From Acidobacteriota bacterium (GTDB lineage Bacteria > Acidobacteriota > Terriglobia > Acidiferrales > UBA7541), in the NCBI GenBank assembly GCA_013289825.1, contig JABCZF010000011.1, positions 1 through 64,000 on the forward strand: 64,000 nucleotides of DNA, given 5' to 3'. How positions within the stretch are numbered: the stretch's first letter is position 1; every line of letters starts with the position of its first letter. Below the pieces are notes generated by a model, which searched no databases, was not told the origin of the DNA, and saw only the letters and a list, made by a program, of their open reading frames with translations. The position numbers and the translations under genes are program-made. Below, piece after piece: positions 43,291 through 51,899 of this stretch.

Positions 43291-45227
43291 GCGCGGCGGC
43301 AGCCACGGTTGGCACGACCACGGCGGCGAAAAAACCGCCGAAATCATCCTCATGGAAAAATCTCGTCGGTTTGCTTCCGTATCTCTCGCGATATCGTGGC
43401 GCGACGGCGCTCGGCATGTTTGCGCTTGTCGTCGCGAGCGTGGCGCAAAACGTGATCCCGCTGGCCACCGGCGTGCTCACGGACATTCTCGCAGGGAGCG
43501 CCCGTCCGTTTGAAAGAAGCGCCCAAGGCCAGTTGCTGGCCAGCTCCTGGCTGAGCCGCATGATTCCATACTATTCGCCACACAGCCGTCGCACGTTGGG
43601 CATCTATTGCCTGCTACTGATTGCTCTTGTCACGCTTCGTGCGGTGCTTTCTTTCATGACGCGCTGGGTGCTCATCGGCGTTTCGCGCGACATTGAGTTT
43701 GACATCCGTAGCGATTTGCTGAACCGCTTGCTGCTCATGGAGCCGGAATTCTACGTGCGTAACCGCACCGGCGAGCTGATGTCCCGCGCCACCAACGACC
43801 TCAACGCCGTGCGCATGGTTTTGGGTCCCGGGATCATGTACAGCGGGCAAACCATCATCGGCATGGCGCTTGCGATCATGGTTATGTCCCAACTCTCCGG
43901 CTCACTTACGCTTTGGGTTCTTCTCCCGGTGCCCATCGTCGCCGTCGTCGTGCAACATTTCGGCAAGGTGATCCACGAGCTTTACGAAAAAATTCAAGCC
44001 TCCCTTGCGACTCTTTCCGCAAGAGTGCAGGAAAATCTTGCCGGAGTGCGCGTGGTGCGCGCCTACGCGCAGGAAGAAGCCGAAATTCGCGGCTTTGACG
44101 AGCCCAACCGCGAGTACGTCTCGCGCAACGTCAAACTCATTCGCACTTGGAGCATGTTCATGCCGTCGCTCCAGGCTCTCATCGGCATCACGTTTTTGAT
44201 CGTCCTGTGTGTGGGCGGACACTTGGTTCTTCGCGGAAGGATTTCTTTGGGCGCTTTAATCGCCTTCTACAGCTATCTCGGCATTCTTGTCTGGCCCATG
44301 ATTGCGCTCGGCTGGGTCACAAATATTTTCCAGCGCGGCGCGGCCTCCATGGGCAGGCTCAACTACATTCTCGCCGCGCAACCGCAGATCGATGATCGCG
44401 CCGCGTCGGCGTCCGCGGAACAAAAGGTCGTAGGCGAAATCGAATTTCGCAATCTCACGTTTGCTTACCCGACGACGATGGCCGGAGGCAGTGCCAACGC
44501 CGGCGGAAATGGCAGCGGCCCCGCCGCTGAGGGAGTCTTGCGCGACATCAACCTGCGAATTCCTGCGGGATCGACGCTCGCGATTGTGGGGCCCACGGGT
44601 AGCGGCAAGACCACTTTGGCCGCGCTCGTCGCACGCCTCTGGGAGGCGCCCGAGGGCGCGGTGCTCATCGACGGCCGCTCCATTCGCGAATGGCCGCTCG
44701 ATACGTTGCGCCGCGCCATCGGCTACGTACCGCAAGACACTTATCTCTTCAGCGAAACCGTCGGCGAGAACATTGCCTTTGGTCTCCCCAAATTTGACCT
44801 CGAGCGTGTGCGCGAAGCCGCCGAGGTTGCCAGCGTCGACGGCGATATCCAGGAGTTTCCGGCGAAGTACGACACCATGGTCGGCGAGCGAGGCATCACG
44901 CTTTCCGGCGGGCAAAAACAGCGCACCGCTCTGGCGCGCGCGATTGTGAGAGATCCGCGCATCCTGATCCTTGACGATTCGCTTTCGAGCGTCGATACGC
45001 AGACCGAAGAGCGCATTCTCAGCCGCCTGCGCGGCATCATGCGCGACCGCACAACGATTCTGATCGCGCACCGCACTTCGACGGTTCGCGACGCGGATCA
45101 AATCGTCGTGCTGCGCGACGGCCGCATCAACGAGCGCGGCACGCACGACGAACTTCTCGCGCGCGGCGGTTATTACGCCGACCTGTATCAAAAACAGTTG
45201 CTGGAAGAAGAACTCGAACGGGCATGA
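43287..45227 (+). CDS. Heterodimeric ABC exporter, subunit with degenerate ATPase site
   Basis: The protein is a six-helix exporter domain fused to an ATPase. Walker A is GPTGSGKTT, the signature is LSGGQKQRTALARA and Walker B is ILILDDSLSSVD. An Asp replaces the catalytic Glu after Walker B, as in the degenerate subunit of heterodimeric exporters such as TM287/288 and BmrCD. The partner encoded next has the normal Glu but an altered signature, so together they form one active and one inactive ATP site. The genes overlap by four bases on both sides. Related exporters move lipids, lipid A core or drugs. Confidence 0.9.
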   Translation: MSAAAATVGTTTAAKKPPKSSSWKNLVGLLPYLSRYRGATALGMFALVVASVAQNVIPLATGVLTDILAGSARPFERSAQGQLLASSWLSRMIPYYSPHSRRTLGIYCLLLIALVTLRAVLSFMTRWVLIGVSRDIEFDIRSDLLNRLLLMEPEFYVRNRTGELMSRATNDLNAVRMVLGPGIMYSGQTIIGMALAIMVMSQLSGSLTLWVLLPVPIVAVVVQHFGKVIHELYEKIQASLATLSARVQENLAGVRVVRAYAQEEAEIRGFDEPNREYVSRNVKLIRTWSMFMPSLQALIGITFLIVLCVGGHLVLRGRISLGALIAFYSYLGILVWPMIALGWVTNIFQRGAASMGRLNYILAAQPQIDDRAASASAEQKVVGEIEFRNLTFAYPTTMAGGSANAGGNGSGPAAEGVLRDINLRIPAGSTLAIVGPTGSGKTTLAALVARLWEAPEGAVLIDGRSIREWPLDTLRRAIGYVPQDTYLFSETVGENIAFGLPKFDLERVREAAEVASVDGDIQEFPAKYDTMVGERGITLSGGQKQRTALARAIVRDPRILILDDSLSSVDTQTEERILSRLRGIMRDRTTILIAHRTSTVRDADQIVVLRDGRINERGTHDELLARGGYYADLYQKQLLEEELERA

Positions 45228-47131
45228 GCAATATCCACGAAGAAGAGAAACTAGGAAAAGCTTACGACGCGCGGCTGATGCGGCGGCTGCTGCAGTATCT
45301 GCGCCCGTACAAGTGGCGGGTAGTTCTGGCGATGACGCTCGTCGCGGTCGTCACTCCTCTCGAGCTCGCGCCTCCCTGGCTTTTCTGGAGGGCCATCGAC
45401 GGCTACTTCACTCCTGCGCTAAAACATCTCATTCCGGAGACCCAGGCCTGGCGCGGCATCGAGTGGATCAGCCTGGTGTTCCTCGTCGTGCTGGTCTCCA
45501 ATTTCCTGGCGCAATACGCGCAGATTCGCATCATGCAGCGCGTGGGCCAGCAAACCATGTACGACATGCGCCGGGAAATCTTCGCGTATATCCAGCGCAT
45601 GCCCATGAGCTATTTCGACCGCAACCCGGTCGGACGCCTGGTCACGCGCGTGACCACCGACGTGGACGCTCTGAACGATCTCTTCGCCGCCGGCGTCGTA
45701 ACCATGATCAACGATTTCTTCCTTCTCGCCGTCATGGCCGCTTATCTTTTCTCCGTGGACAAGCGTCTTGCGCTCGACGCCTTCGCCGTGTTGCCTTTCA
45801 TTTTCGTGGTCACCTATTTCTTCCGCAAGTTCGTTCGCGATGCCAACCGCCGCATCCGTACCGCGATCGCCCGCATCAACGCGTTCCTTCAGGAATATAT
45901 TTCGGGCATGAGCGTGGTGCAGATATTCAACCGCGATCGCAAAGCTCGCATCGAATTCGCGACTCGCAATCGCGACAACATGCTCGCCTGGCGCGATGCC
46001 ATCCTGGCGTTCGCGCTCTTCTATCCCGCGGTCGAGTTTCTCAGCGTCGCGACGATTACCTTGATCTACTGGTCCGGCGGCAACCGCGTGCTCTCCGGCG
46101 GCCTCAGTCTGGGCGTGCTCACGGCCTTCACCATGTATGCCACCCGCTTTTTCCGGCCCATTCAGGACCTAAGCGAAAAATTTAACATCCTGCAGTCGGC
46201 CATGGCCGCCTCCGAGCGCATCTTCAAGCTGCTCGACGAGCCCATCACCGTGGGTTCTTCCGCTCAAGCGGTGCGCCTCGATTGCCCCCGCGGCGAAATC
46301 GAATTCCGCAACGTGTGGTTCAGCTACCGCGATGTTCCAGAGCCTGCTGAGGAGGATTGGGTTCTTCGCGACGTCTCTTTCCGCGTCGAACCAGGCCAGA
46401 CACTCGCCATCGTCGGCCACACCGGCGCCGGCAAGACCACGCTTATCTCCCTGCTGCTGCGTTTTTACGACGTGCAGCGGGGCCAGATTCTCCTCGACGG
46501 GATCGACATACGCACCATCAACATCCAGAATCTGCGCCAGCAATTTGGCATCGTCTTGCAAGACTCTTTTCTTTTTACCGGAACAATCGAATCCAACGTC
46601 CGCCTCGGATCACCTGGCATCGACCGCTCGACCGTAGAAAACGCCATTGACGAAATTGGCCTGGGCGAATTTGTCCGCGCACTGCCCGAAGGGGTCGACA
46701 CCTCCGTTAACGAGCGCGGTTCCACGCTCTCCGTCGGCCAGCGCCAGCTCATTTGCTTCGCCCGCGCTCTTGCGCACAATCCTCGCTTCCTCATCCTTGA
46801 CGAAGCAACTTCTAGCGTTGACACCAAGACCGAGCTGCAAATCCGCGAAGCTCTCGACCGCCTCCTTTCCGGACGCACCTCGCTGGTGATCGCTCATCGC
46901 CTGAGCACCATTCAATACGCCTCTCGCATCCTCGTTTTTCACAAAGGCCGCCTCCGCGAACAAGGCGCCCACCAGGAACTCCTCGCGCAGCGCGGCATTT
47001 ACTACCGCCTCTATCAGCTCCAATACAAGGAACAAGAACTCGGCCTCCCAGAAGATACGCGCGACGCGACCGGCCGTCCGCGAGAGCAACCTAGCGGTGC
47101 GCTCCCCGCTCCTCAGCCCGCCTCGGATTGA
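45224..47131 (+). CDS. Heterodimeric ABC exporter, subunit with catalytic ATPase site
   Basis: The layout matches its partner: transmembrane domain (about residues 20-330), then Walker A GHTGAGKTT, signature LSVGQRQLICFARAL and Walker B FLILDEATSSVD with the catalytic Glu. The signature glycine is replaced by Val (LSVGQ), which complements the partner's degenerate Walker B. The start overlaps the partner's stop (ATGA). lpxB follows after 18 bp, which suggests a link to lipid A or outer-membrane lipid export; MsbA has the same domain layout but is a homodimer. Confidence 0.9.
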   Translation: MSNIHEEEKLGKAYDARLMRRLLQYLRPYKWRVVLAMTLVAVVTPLELAPPWLFWRAIDGYFTPALKHLIPETQAWRGIEWISLVFLVVLVSNFLAQYAQIRIMQRVGQQTMYDMRREIFAYIQRMPMSYFDRNPVGRLVTRVTTDVDALNDLFAAGVVTMINDFFLLAVMAAYLFSVDKRLALDAFAVLPFIFVVTYFFRKFVRDANRRIRTAIARINAFLQEYISGMSVVQIFNRDRKARIEFATRNRDNMLAWRDAILAFALFYPAVEFLSVATITLIYWSGGNRVLSGGLSLGVLTAFTMYATRFFRPIQDLSEKFNILQSAMAASERIFKLLDEPITVGSSAQAVRLDCPRGEIEFRNVWFSYRDVPEPAEEDWVLRDVSFRVEPGQTLAIVGHTGAGKTTLISLLLRFYDVQRGQILLDGIDIRTINIQNLRQQFGIVLQDSFLFTGTIESNVRLGSPGIDRSTVENAIDEIGLGEFVRALPEGVDTSVNERGSTLSVGQRQLICFARALAHNPRFLILDEATSSVDTKTELQIREALDRLLSGRTSLVIAHRLSTIQYASRILVFHKGRLREQGAHQELLAQRGIYYRLYQLQYKEQELGLPEDTRDATGRPREQPSGALPAPQPASD

Positions 47132-47149
47132 GCAGCCGACCGACCGCGC

Positions 47150-48295
47150 ATGCCTCCGATTCCGCTCTTGATCTCCGCAGGCGAAGCATCCGGAGATATG
47201 TATGCCGCCCGCCTGGCCATCGCGCTCGAAAAACGAATGGACCTGGCTCTCTTTGGCATGGGCGGCCCGCAGATGCGCGCCGCCGGCGTTCGCGTCATTA
47301 CCGATTACTCCGAGGTTTCCGTCGTCGGCATTACCGAAATTCTTAGCCACCTTCCTTCGCTCATGCGCGCCATGCGGCGCCTAGTTCGAGAAGCGGAACG
47401 TCAGAAACCGCCCTTCGCGATCCTCACTGACTTTCCCGGATTTCATCTCCGCCTTGCGCGCAAGCTGCGCCCACACGGAGTCCGCAACATCTATTACATC
47501 TGCCCACAATTCTGGGCGTGGAGACCCTGGCGAGTGCGCGTGGTCCGCCGGCGTTTCGCGCAAGCGCTCTGCATTTTTCCATTCGAAGAAGCGTTCTTCG
47601 GCGGCGCGGGCGTTCCCACAAAATTCATCGGCCATCCGCTGGTCGGAGCCGTGGAGGCCACTGAAAACCGCGAGGAATTTTGCCGCCAGCAGGGTCTCGA
47701 TCCCAGCCAGCCGATTGTTGCGATCTTGCCGGGAAGCAGGCACGCCGAATTGACTCAGCACATGCCCGTGATCCGGGACGCTTGCGTGCGCATCCACCAC
47801 GAGCGCCCCGCCCAGTTTGTCATCGCCGCAGCCGCTCAAAGCAACGTGAGCGACCTCGAAACAGGCTGGGACGCCGCCCTCAAAATACGCGTAGTGGAAG
47901 GCCAGACCTACAATGCGCTGGCCGCCGCTGATGCCGCCATCGTCTCCAGCGGCACCGCCACAGTCGAAGCCGCGCTCCTCGACGCCCCCATGGTGGTCGT
48001 CTATCGCGTGACTGCGCTCACAGCACTGCTCGCCAAACCGCTCGTGCGCACGTCTTATTTCAGTATGGTCAACCTCATCGCCGAGCGCGGCGTCGTTCCC
48101 GAGCTGATTCAAAAGGACTTCACGCCGGCCAAAGTCGCCCAAGAGGTCCTCCGCCTCCTTAACGACCCCCGCGCCCGCGAGGATCTCCGCGCGGGCCTCG
48201 CCGAAGTCCGCAAGCGTCTTGGCCCTCCAGGAGCCGTCGACCGAGCCGCCGATGTAATTGCGGAGCTTCTCGCAACCGTCGCTGGCAACACTTAG
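47150..48295 (+). CDS. lpxB: Lipid-A-disaccharide synthase
   Basis: LpxB joins UDP-diacylglucosamine and lipid X at the inner membrane to make the lipid A disaccharide. The 381 residues carry the family's pieces: ISAGEASGDMYAARL at the start, FGMGGPQMRAAG, ILTDFPGFHLRLARKLR, YYICPQFWAWRPWR, FIGHPLVG, LPGSRHAEL and the GTATVEAAL site. It is co-directional with the ABC exporter genes, 18 bp downstream, so the organism makes lipid A. There is no clear Shine-Dalgarno, consistent with translational coupling. Confidence 0.96.
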   Translation: MPPIPLLISAGEASGDMYAARLAIALEKRMDLALFGMGGPQMRAAGVRVITDYSEVSVVGITEILSHLPSLMRAMRRLVREAERQKPPFAILTDFPGFHLRLARKLRPHGVRNIYYICPQFWAWRPWRVRVVRRRFAQALCIFPFEEAFFGGAGVPTKFIGHPLVGAVEATENREEFCRQQGLDPSQPIVAILPGSRHAELTQHMPVIRDACVRIHHERPAQFVIAAAAQSNVSDLETGWDAALKIRVVEGQTYNALAAADAAIVSSGTATVEAALLDAPMVVVYRVTALTALLAKPLVRTSYFSMVNLIAERGVVPELIQKDFTPAKVAQEVLRLLNDPRAREDLRAGLAEVRKRLGPPGAVDRAADVIAELLATVAGNT

Positions 48296-48397
48296 GCGGG
48301 TCTCTGCTATCCTATATAGGCAGGATGGTGTCGGTCTGCACCCCGTCTAGAGGTGCCCGCTGAAAGATACCAATGGAACCAATGGAAAGGTAGTTTG

Positions 48398-50539
48398 ATG
48401 CCCCTTCGCCCTAGAATCTGTCTCGAGTTTGGCGCGCTACTGGTCGCGGCGCTCATCAGCACCGCTTCTCCGCTCCGCGCCCAGGCGCCCCGCCCTGTCG
48501 GCTTTCTTGCCGACAGCTACGATATCTCCGCCACGCTTGACTCCACGCACCAATCCATTAGCGCCACCGCCAAAATCGACTTCCGAGCCACGGACGTTTC
48601 CGCCAACATCCGCGTCGAACTGCATCCAAATCTCATCGTCAGCGAGGTAAAAACCGCCGAAGGCAAATCGCTGGGTTTTGGCCGCGACTCGATGAATCCT
48701 CTCTACGTCCTCGTGACCCTGCCGACACCCGTCGCTACGGGCGGCCACGTCATCCTGACCTTCACCTACGCCGGCTTGCTCGCCAACGAAGAAAACAGCC
48801 CCGTCCCAGGCGTCCGCGCCGCGGTCATTGGCCACGAAAACGCGTATCTGCTCCTCCCCTCCAGATGGTTCCCGCTCACAAACTATCCCTCCAACCGGTA
48901 CACCGCGACGTTCCGCCTAAACGTGCCAGACTCGTTTGCCGTAGCCGGCTCGGGCAAGAGTTCTTCTCCAACGCCCCTGGCAGGAAAAACCGGCGCCGAT
49001 AGTGGACGACTGCTCTATACCTTTGAGTGCAAGACCCCCGGCCCGCACGGCACCTTCGTCGCAGGAAATCTTCAACTGAATCCCAAGCAGGCGGAAGGAG
49101 TCGACGTAGCGGTCTACGCTCCCCGCTCCGATTCCGGCAACGCGCAAGGCTTTGCCGACGACGTAGCGCGCTCCGTAACGGTTTTTTCCGACCTCTTTGG
49201 CGGCCTCGAAGACACGGGGTTTACAGTGATCCAATTGCCCGACGGCACAGTGCGCGACTTCGCCGCACCGGGCGTCCTGCTGCTCAGCCGGCACCTCTGG
49301 GAGCCGAAAACCGCCGAGCGCACCATCGCGCGCCTGGTTGCCGCTCAGTGGTTTGGTAATTCTGTACTACCCGCCACGTCAGCCGATGTTTGGGTCACCG
49401 ACGGCCTGGCGCGCTACTGCGAAGAGCTCTACGCCGAGCAAAGCGCCGGCAGAGAAGCCGGCCTGCGCGCCGTCGACGAATTTGCAGTAGGCGCGCTCAT
49501 GTATGACGACGCCGCGCCCATCGCCCAAGCGGTACGCCTGGCACCCTATTCCAGCGATTACCGTTCGGTCGTGCTAAACAAAGGCGCGATGGTTTTCCAC
49601 ATGCTTCGCGGACTAATGGGCGATGTGGCCTTCAAGACGCTCCTGCATGATTTTGCCACCAAGTACGCGGGAAAGACGGCCACCATCGACGACCTCGTTA
49701 ACTTAGCCGATAAGGACGTTCAAGCGGCCGCCAAACCAGGCCAAATCGCGCCGAATCTCCGCGGCTTTTTCGTGCAATGGCTGAATTCCACGGGCGTCCC
49801 CGATTTCACGACCGAGTTCGTCGTCTACCGCACGCCCAAAGGCTTCCGCATCGTGGGCAAAATCAAGCAGCCCATCGACACCTTCAGCATGCCCGTAGAG
49901 CTGCGCATCGATACGGAAGGCAACCCCGAAACAAAATGGGTCGATGTTCTGGGAATGGAATCGCCATTCACAGTCGAGACCTTCGGCCGCCCCAAGCCGG
50001 GCGGCATCAAGGTTGACCCAAATAATCTCGTCCTTAAAGGAAGCGTGGCCCTCCGCGCCCGCGCAGCCATCGCACGCGGAGAAGAGCTAGCCGAACAAGG
50101 CCGCTACTACGACGCCATCGGCCAATATCAACGCGCCCTCTCCATCCAACCAGGCCGCCCCTTAGCCAACTTCCGTATGGGCGAGGCCTTCTTCTATCAG
50201 AAGAATTATCAAGCCGCCGCCAACGCCTTCCGCGAATCGCTTCAGGCCGTTCCCGAACCCTCCGAAAAATGGACGGAAGTCTGGGGCCACATCTACCTCG
50301 GCAAAGTTTTCGATCTACTGGGTCAGCGCGAGCGCGCCGTCAACGAATACAGCAAAGCCAAGCAAACCAACGACGATACCGGCGGCGCCCAACTCGAAGC
50401 CGAGCGCTGGCTCAAAAAAGCCTATTCCGAGGGCGGCGTTCTGATGGCAACACCCGCCACCGGCACGGCACCAACATCGGCCACACCAGCAGCGCCCCCC
50501 GCCGGCGACCGCCCAGTCCTGAAAAAGCCCAGCCAGTAA
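48398..50539 (+). CDS. M1-peptidase-like pseudoenzyme with C-terminal TPR repeats
   Basis: The protein starts with a signal peptide (FGALLVAALISTASPLRAQ), then an N-terminal beta domain typical of aminopeptidase N (YDISATLDSTHQSISATAKI). The catalytic domain aligns clearly with M1 at AAQWFGNSVLP and WVTDGLARYCEELY. The zinc motif HExxH directly before QWFGN reads RLVAA, and the third ligand Glu (NEG) is Asp (TDG), so all three zinc ligands are gone. It is probably an inactive scaffold. About three TPR-like helices follow (YYDAIGQYQRALSIQPG, NYQAAANAFRESLQAVPE). I start at ATG 48398 with GGAAAGG upstream. The stop codon lies within a terminator hairpin. Confidence 0.8.
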   Translation: MPLRPRICLEFGALLVAALISTASPLRAQAPRPVGFLADSYDISATLDSTHQSISATAKIDFRATDVSANIRVELHPNLIVSEVKTAEGKSLGFGRDSMNPLYVLVTLPTPVATGGHVILTFTYAGLLANEENSPVPGVRAAVIGHENAYLLLPSRWFPLTNYPSNRYTATFRLNVPDSFAVAGSGKSSSPTPLAGKTGADSGRLLYTFECKTPGPHGTFVAGNLQLNPKQAEGVDVAVYAPRSDSGNAQGFADDVARSVTVFSDLFGGLEDTGFTVIQLPDGTVRDFAAPGVLLLSRHLWEPKTAERTIARLVAAQWFGNSVLPATSADVWVTDGLARYCEELYAEQSAGREAGLRAVDEFAVGALMYDDAAPIAQAVRLAPYSSDYRSVVLNKGAMVFHMLRGLMGDVAFKTLLHDFATKYAGKTATIDDLVNLADKDVQAAAKPGQIAPNLRGFFVQWLNSTGVPDFTTEFVVYRTPKGFRIVGKIKQPIDTFSMPVELRIDTEGNPETKWVDVLGMESPFTVETFGRPKPGGIKVDPNNLVLKGSVALRARAAIARGEELAEQGRYYDAIGQYQRALSIQPGRPLANFRMGEAFFYQKNYQAAANAFRESLQAVPEPSEKWTEVWGHIYLGKVFDLLGQRERAVNEYSKAKQTNDDTGGAQLEAERWLKKAYSEGGVLMATPATGTAPTSATPAAPPAGDRPVLKKPSQ

Positions 50540-50561
50540 ACGCGGCACGCTTACTGGCTGG
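50529..50561 (+). terminator. 11-bp perfect hairpin overlapping the stop codon
   Basis: CCAGCCAGTAA (50529-50539) pairs with TTACTGGCTGG (50551-50561), and GCG/CGC in the loop can extend it. The TAA stop of the M1-like gene is the last part of the left arm. A T-rich TTATTTTG lies about 17 bases later. It probably ends the lpxB-M1-like transcript. Confidence 0.55.
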
Positions 50562-50646
50562 CGGAAGGCGCTTGGTAGGCTTATTTTGCCGCTTGGATAA
50601 ATACTCGTCAGATAGACCCGCGTCGAAGCTACGGAAAAATCCCTGC

Positions 50647-51177
50647 TCAGTGGTCTTGCCTTAGCCTCTTCCAGGCACGCGTGAACACGTCCGAGGCGCG
50701 GTCGTCGAAGAGCACGAAGTAGATTTTCTCGAGCGAGGTTTCGCTCTTCAGATGCTGGGCGGCCTCTTCTAGCATAATGGACGCACATTCCTCGATGGGG
50801 AATCCGGCGATTCCAGTCCCGACGGCTGGAAAGGCGATAGTCTTCAGGCCGCGTTCGGCGGCGATGCGCAAAGAGTGAGCGACTGAGTTGCGCAGATTGG
50901 CCGCTGTGGTTCGTCCGCCGAGCTGCATGCTGGCCGCGTGGATGACGTGGCGCGCTCGGAGTTTGCCGCCACCGGTGATGGCCGCGTAACCGACCGGGAT
51001 GCTTCCGACGGCATCGCATTCGCGCTGAATCTCGTCTCCGCCCTTGCGCCGGATCGCTCCCGCCACGCCCGCGCCCAGCTGCAGGTCGTTGTTCGCGGCG
51101 TTGACGATGGCATCCGTATCCATGTCCGTCAGGTCGCCCTGCTGGATCACGATCGCTTCTGCGAGTGTTTTATTCAC
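50647..51177 (-). CDS. Macro domain protein (ADP-ribosyl hydrolase type)
   Basis: The 176 residues form a complete macro domain. The ADP-ribose site is visible as DAIVNAANNDLQLGAGVAGA and AFPAVGTGIAGFP. Members of this family remove O-acetyl-ADP-ribose or ADP-ribose from proteins or nucleic acids. There is no extra domain. It is convergent with the M1-like gene. The substrate is not evident. Confidence 0.92.
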   Translation of the reverse strand: MNKTLAEAIVIQQGDLTDMDTDAIVNAANNDLQLGAGVAGAIRRKGGDEIQRECDAVGSIPVGYAAITGGGKLRARHVIHAASMQLGGRTTAANLRNSVAHSLRIAAERGLKTIAFPAVGTGIAGFPIEECASIMLEEAAQHLKSETSLEKIYFVLFDDRASDVFTRAWKRLRQDH

Positions 51178-51238
51178 GTTCTCGTTTACGCTTTTTGAAA
51201 GCTGCCATCGGTTGCGAACTCTTTGCGATGCACGGCTC

Positions 51239-51823
51239 TCACTCGCCGCTGCGGGCTGTCATGGTCTGTTCGTCGGTCGCCAGGGAAACTTTCAGGCCCA
51301 TGCGGCGGCCAACCTCGCGGCAAGCCGCGACGGTTTCCTCGGAAGTCTCGCGCCCTTTGACCAATTCCAGACGCCCGGTCGTCTTTCGGTCCGTGAAAAA
51401 GCGCATCCCAATGCATCGCTCGGGGCGAAACGTGACGGCAGCCAGATCCGTGATGCGAAGCGAAGTCGTCGTGCTAGCAAAAATCGCGCCGGGCTTGGCG
51501 AATTTGTCGAAAATCGTAAAAAGCTCGATCTTCATCTCCATTTCCTCAGAAACGGTTTCAATGATCAAGTCCGCCTCGCGCGAGGCGTCCTCGGCCGAGT
51601 TCGCTGTGTTGAGATTCCGTAGCGCGGCGTCGCGATCCGAGGTGCTAATTCCTCCGCGGGAAATATCCTCGCCGAGCGCCTGTCCAATCCACACAATTCC
51701 CTGCTCCAGCGCCGAAGGCGAGATGTTCTCGAGAATGGTCCGAAACCCGGCGAGGCACGATGTATAGGCGATTCTACGGCCCGGGTCTCCCGAGCCCACC
51801 ACAGCGATAGTTTTCATTTCCAT
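51239..51823 (-). CDS. Truncated 3-hydroxyacyl-CoA dehydrogenase-like NAD-binding protein
   Basis: Only the NAD-binding domain of the 3-hydroxyacyl-CoA dehydrogenase family is present (about 195 residues); the usual C-terminal dimerisation domain is absent. The dinucleotide motif is VVGSGDPGRR. The family's catalytic segment, which normally reads GMHFF, reads GMRFFTDR here, so the catalytic His is Arg; the ASNTSSL segment reads ASTTTSL. The protein is therefore probably not a dehydrogenase and may bind NAD or act as a regulator. I start at ATG 51823, with GGGAAG upstream, though ATG 51817 or the track's 51847 are possible. Confidence 0.7.
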   Translation of the reverse strand: MEMKTIAVVGSGDPGRRIAYTSCLAGFRTILENISPSALEQGIVWIGQALGEDISRGGISTSDRDAALRNLNTANSAEDASREADLIIETVSEEMEMKIELFTIFDKFAKPGAIFASTTTSLRITDLAAVTFRPERCIGMRFFTDRKTTGRLELVKGRETSEETVAACREVGRRMGLKVSLATDEQTMTARSGE

Positions 51824-51899
51824 CATATCTTCCCGGAATTGGAGCATGGAATCGTCCGAGAGACCGGCAGCATGGTTATGGTGATGCAGCAGACCAGTG

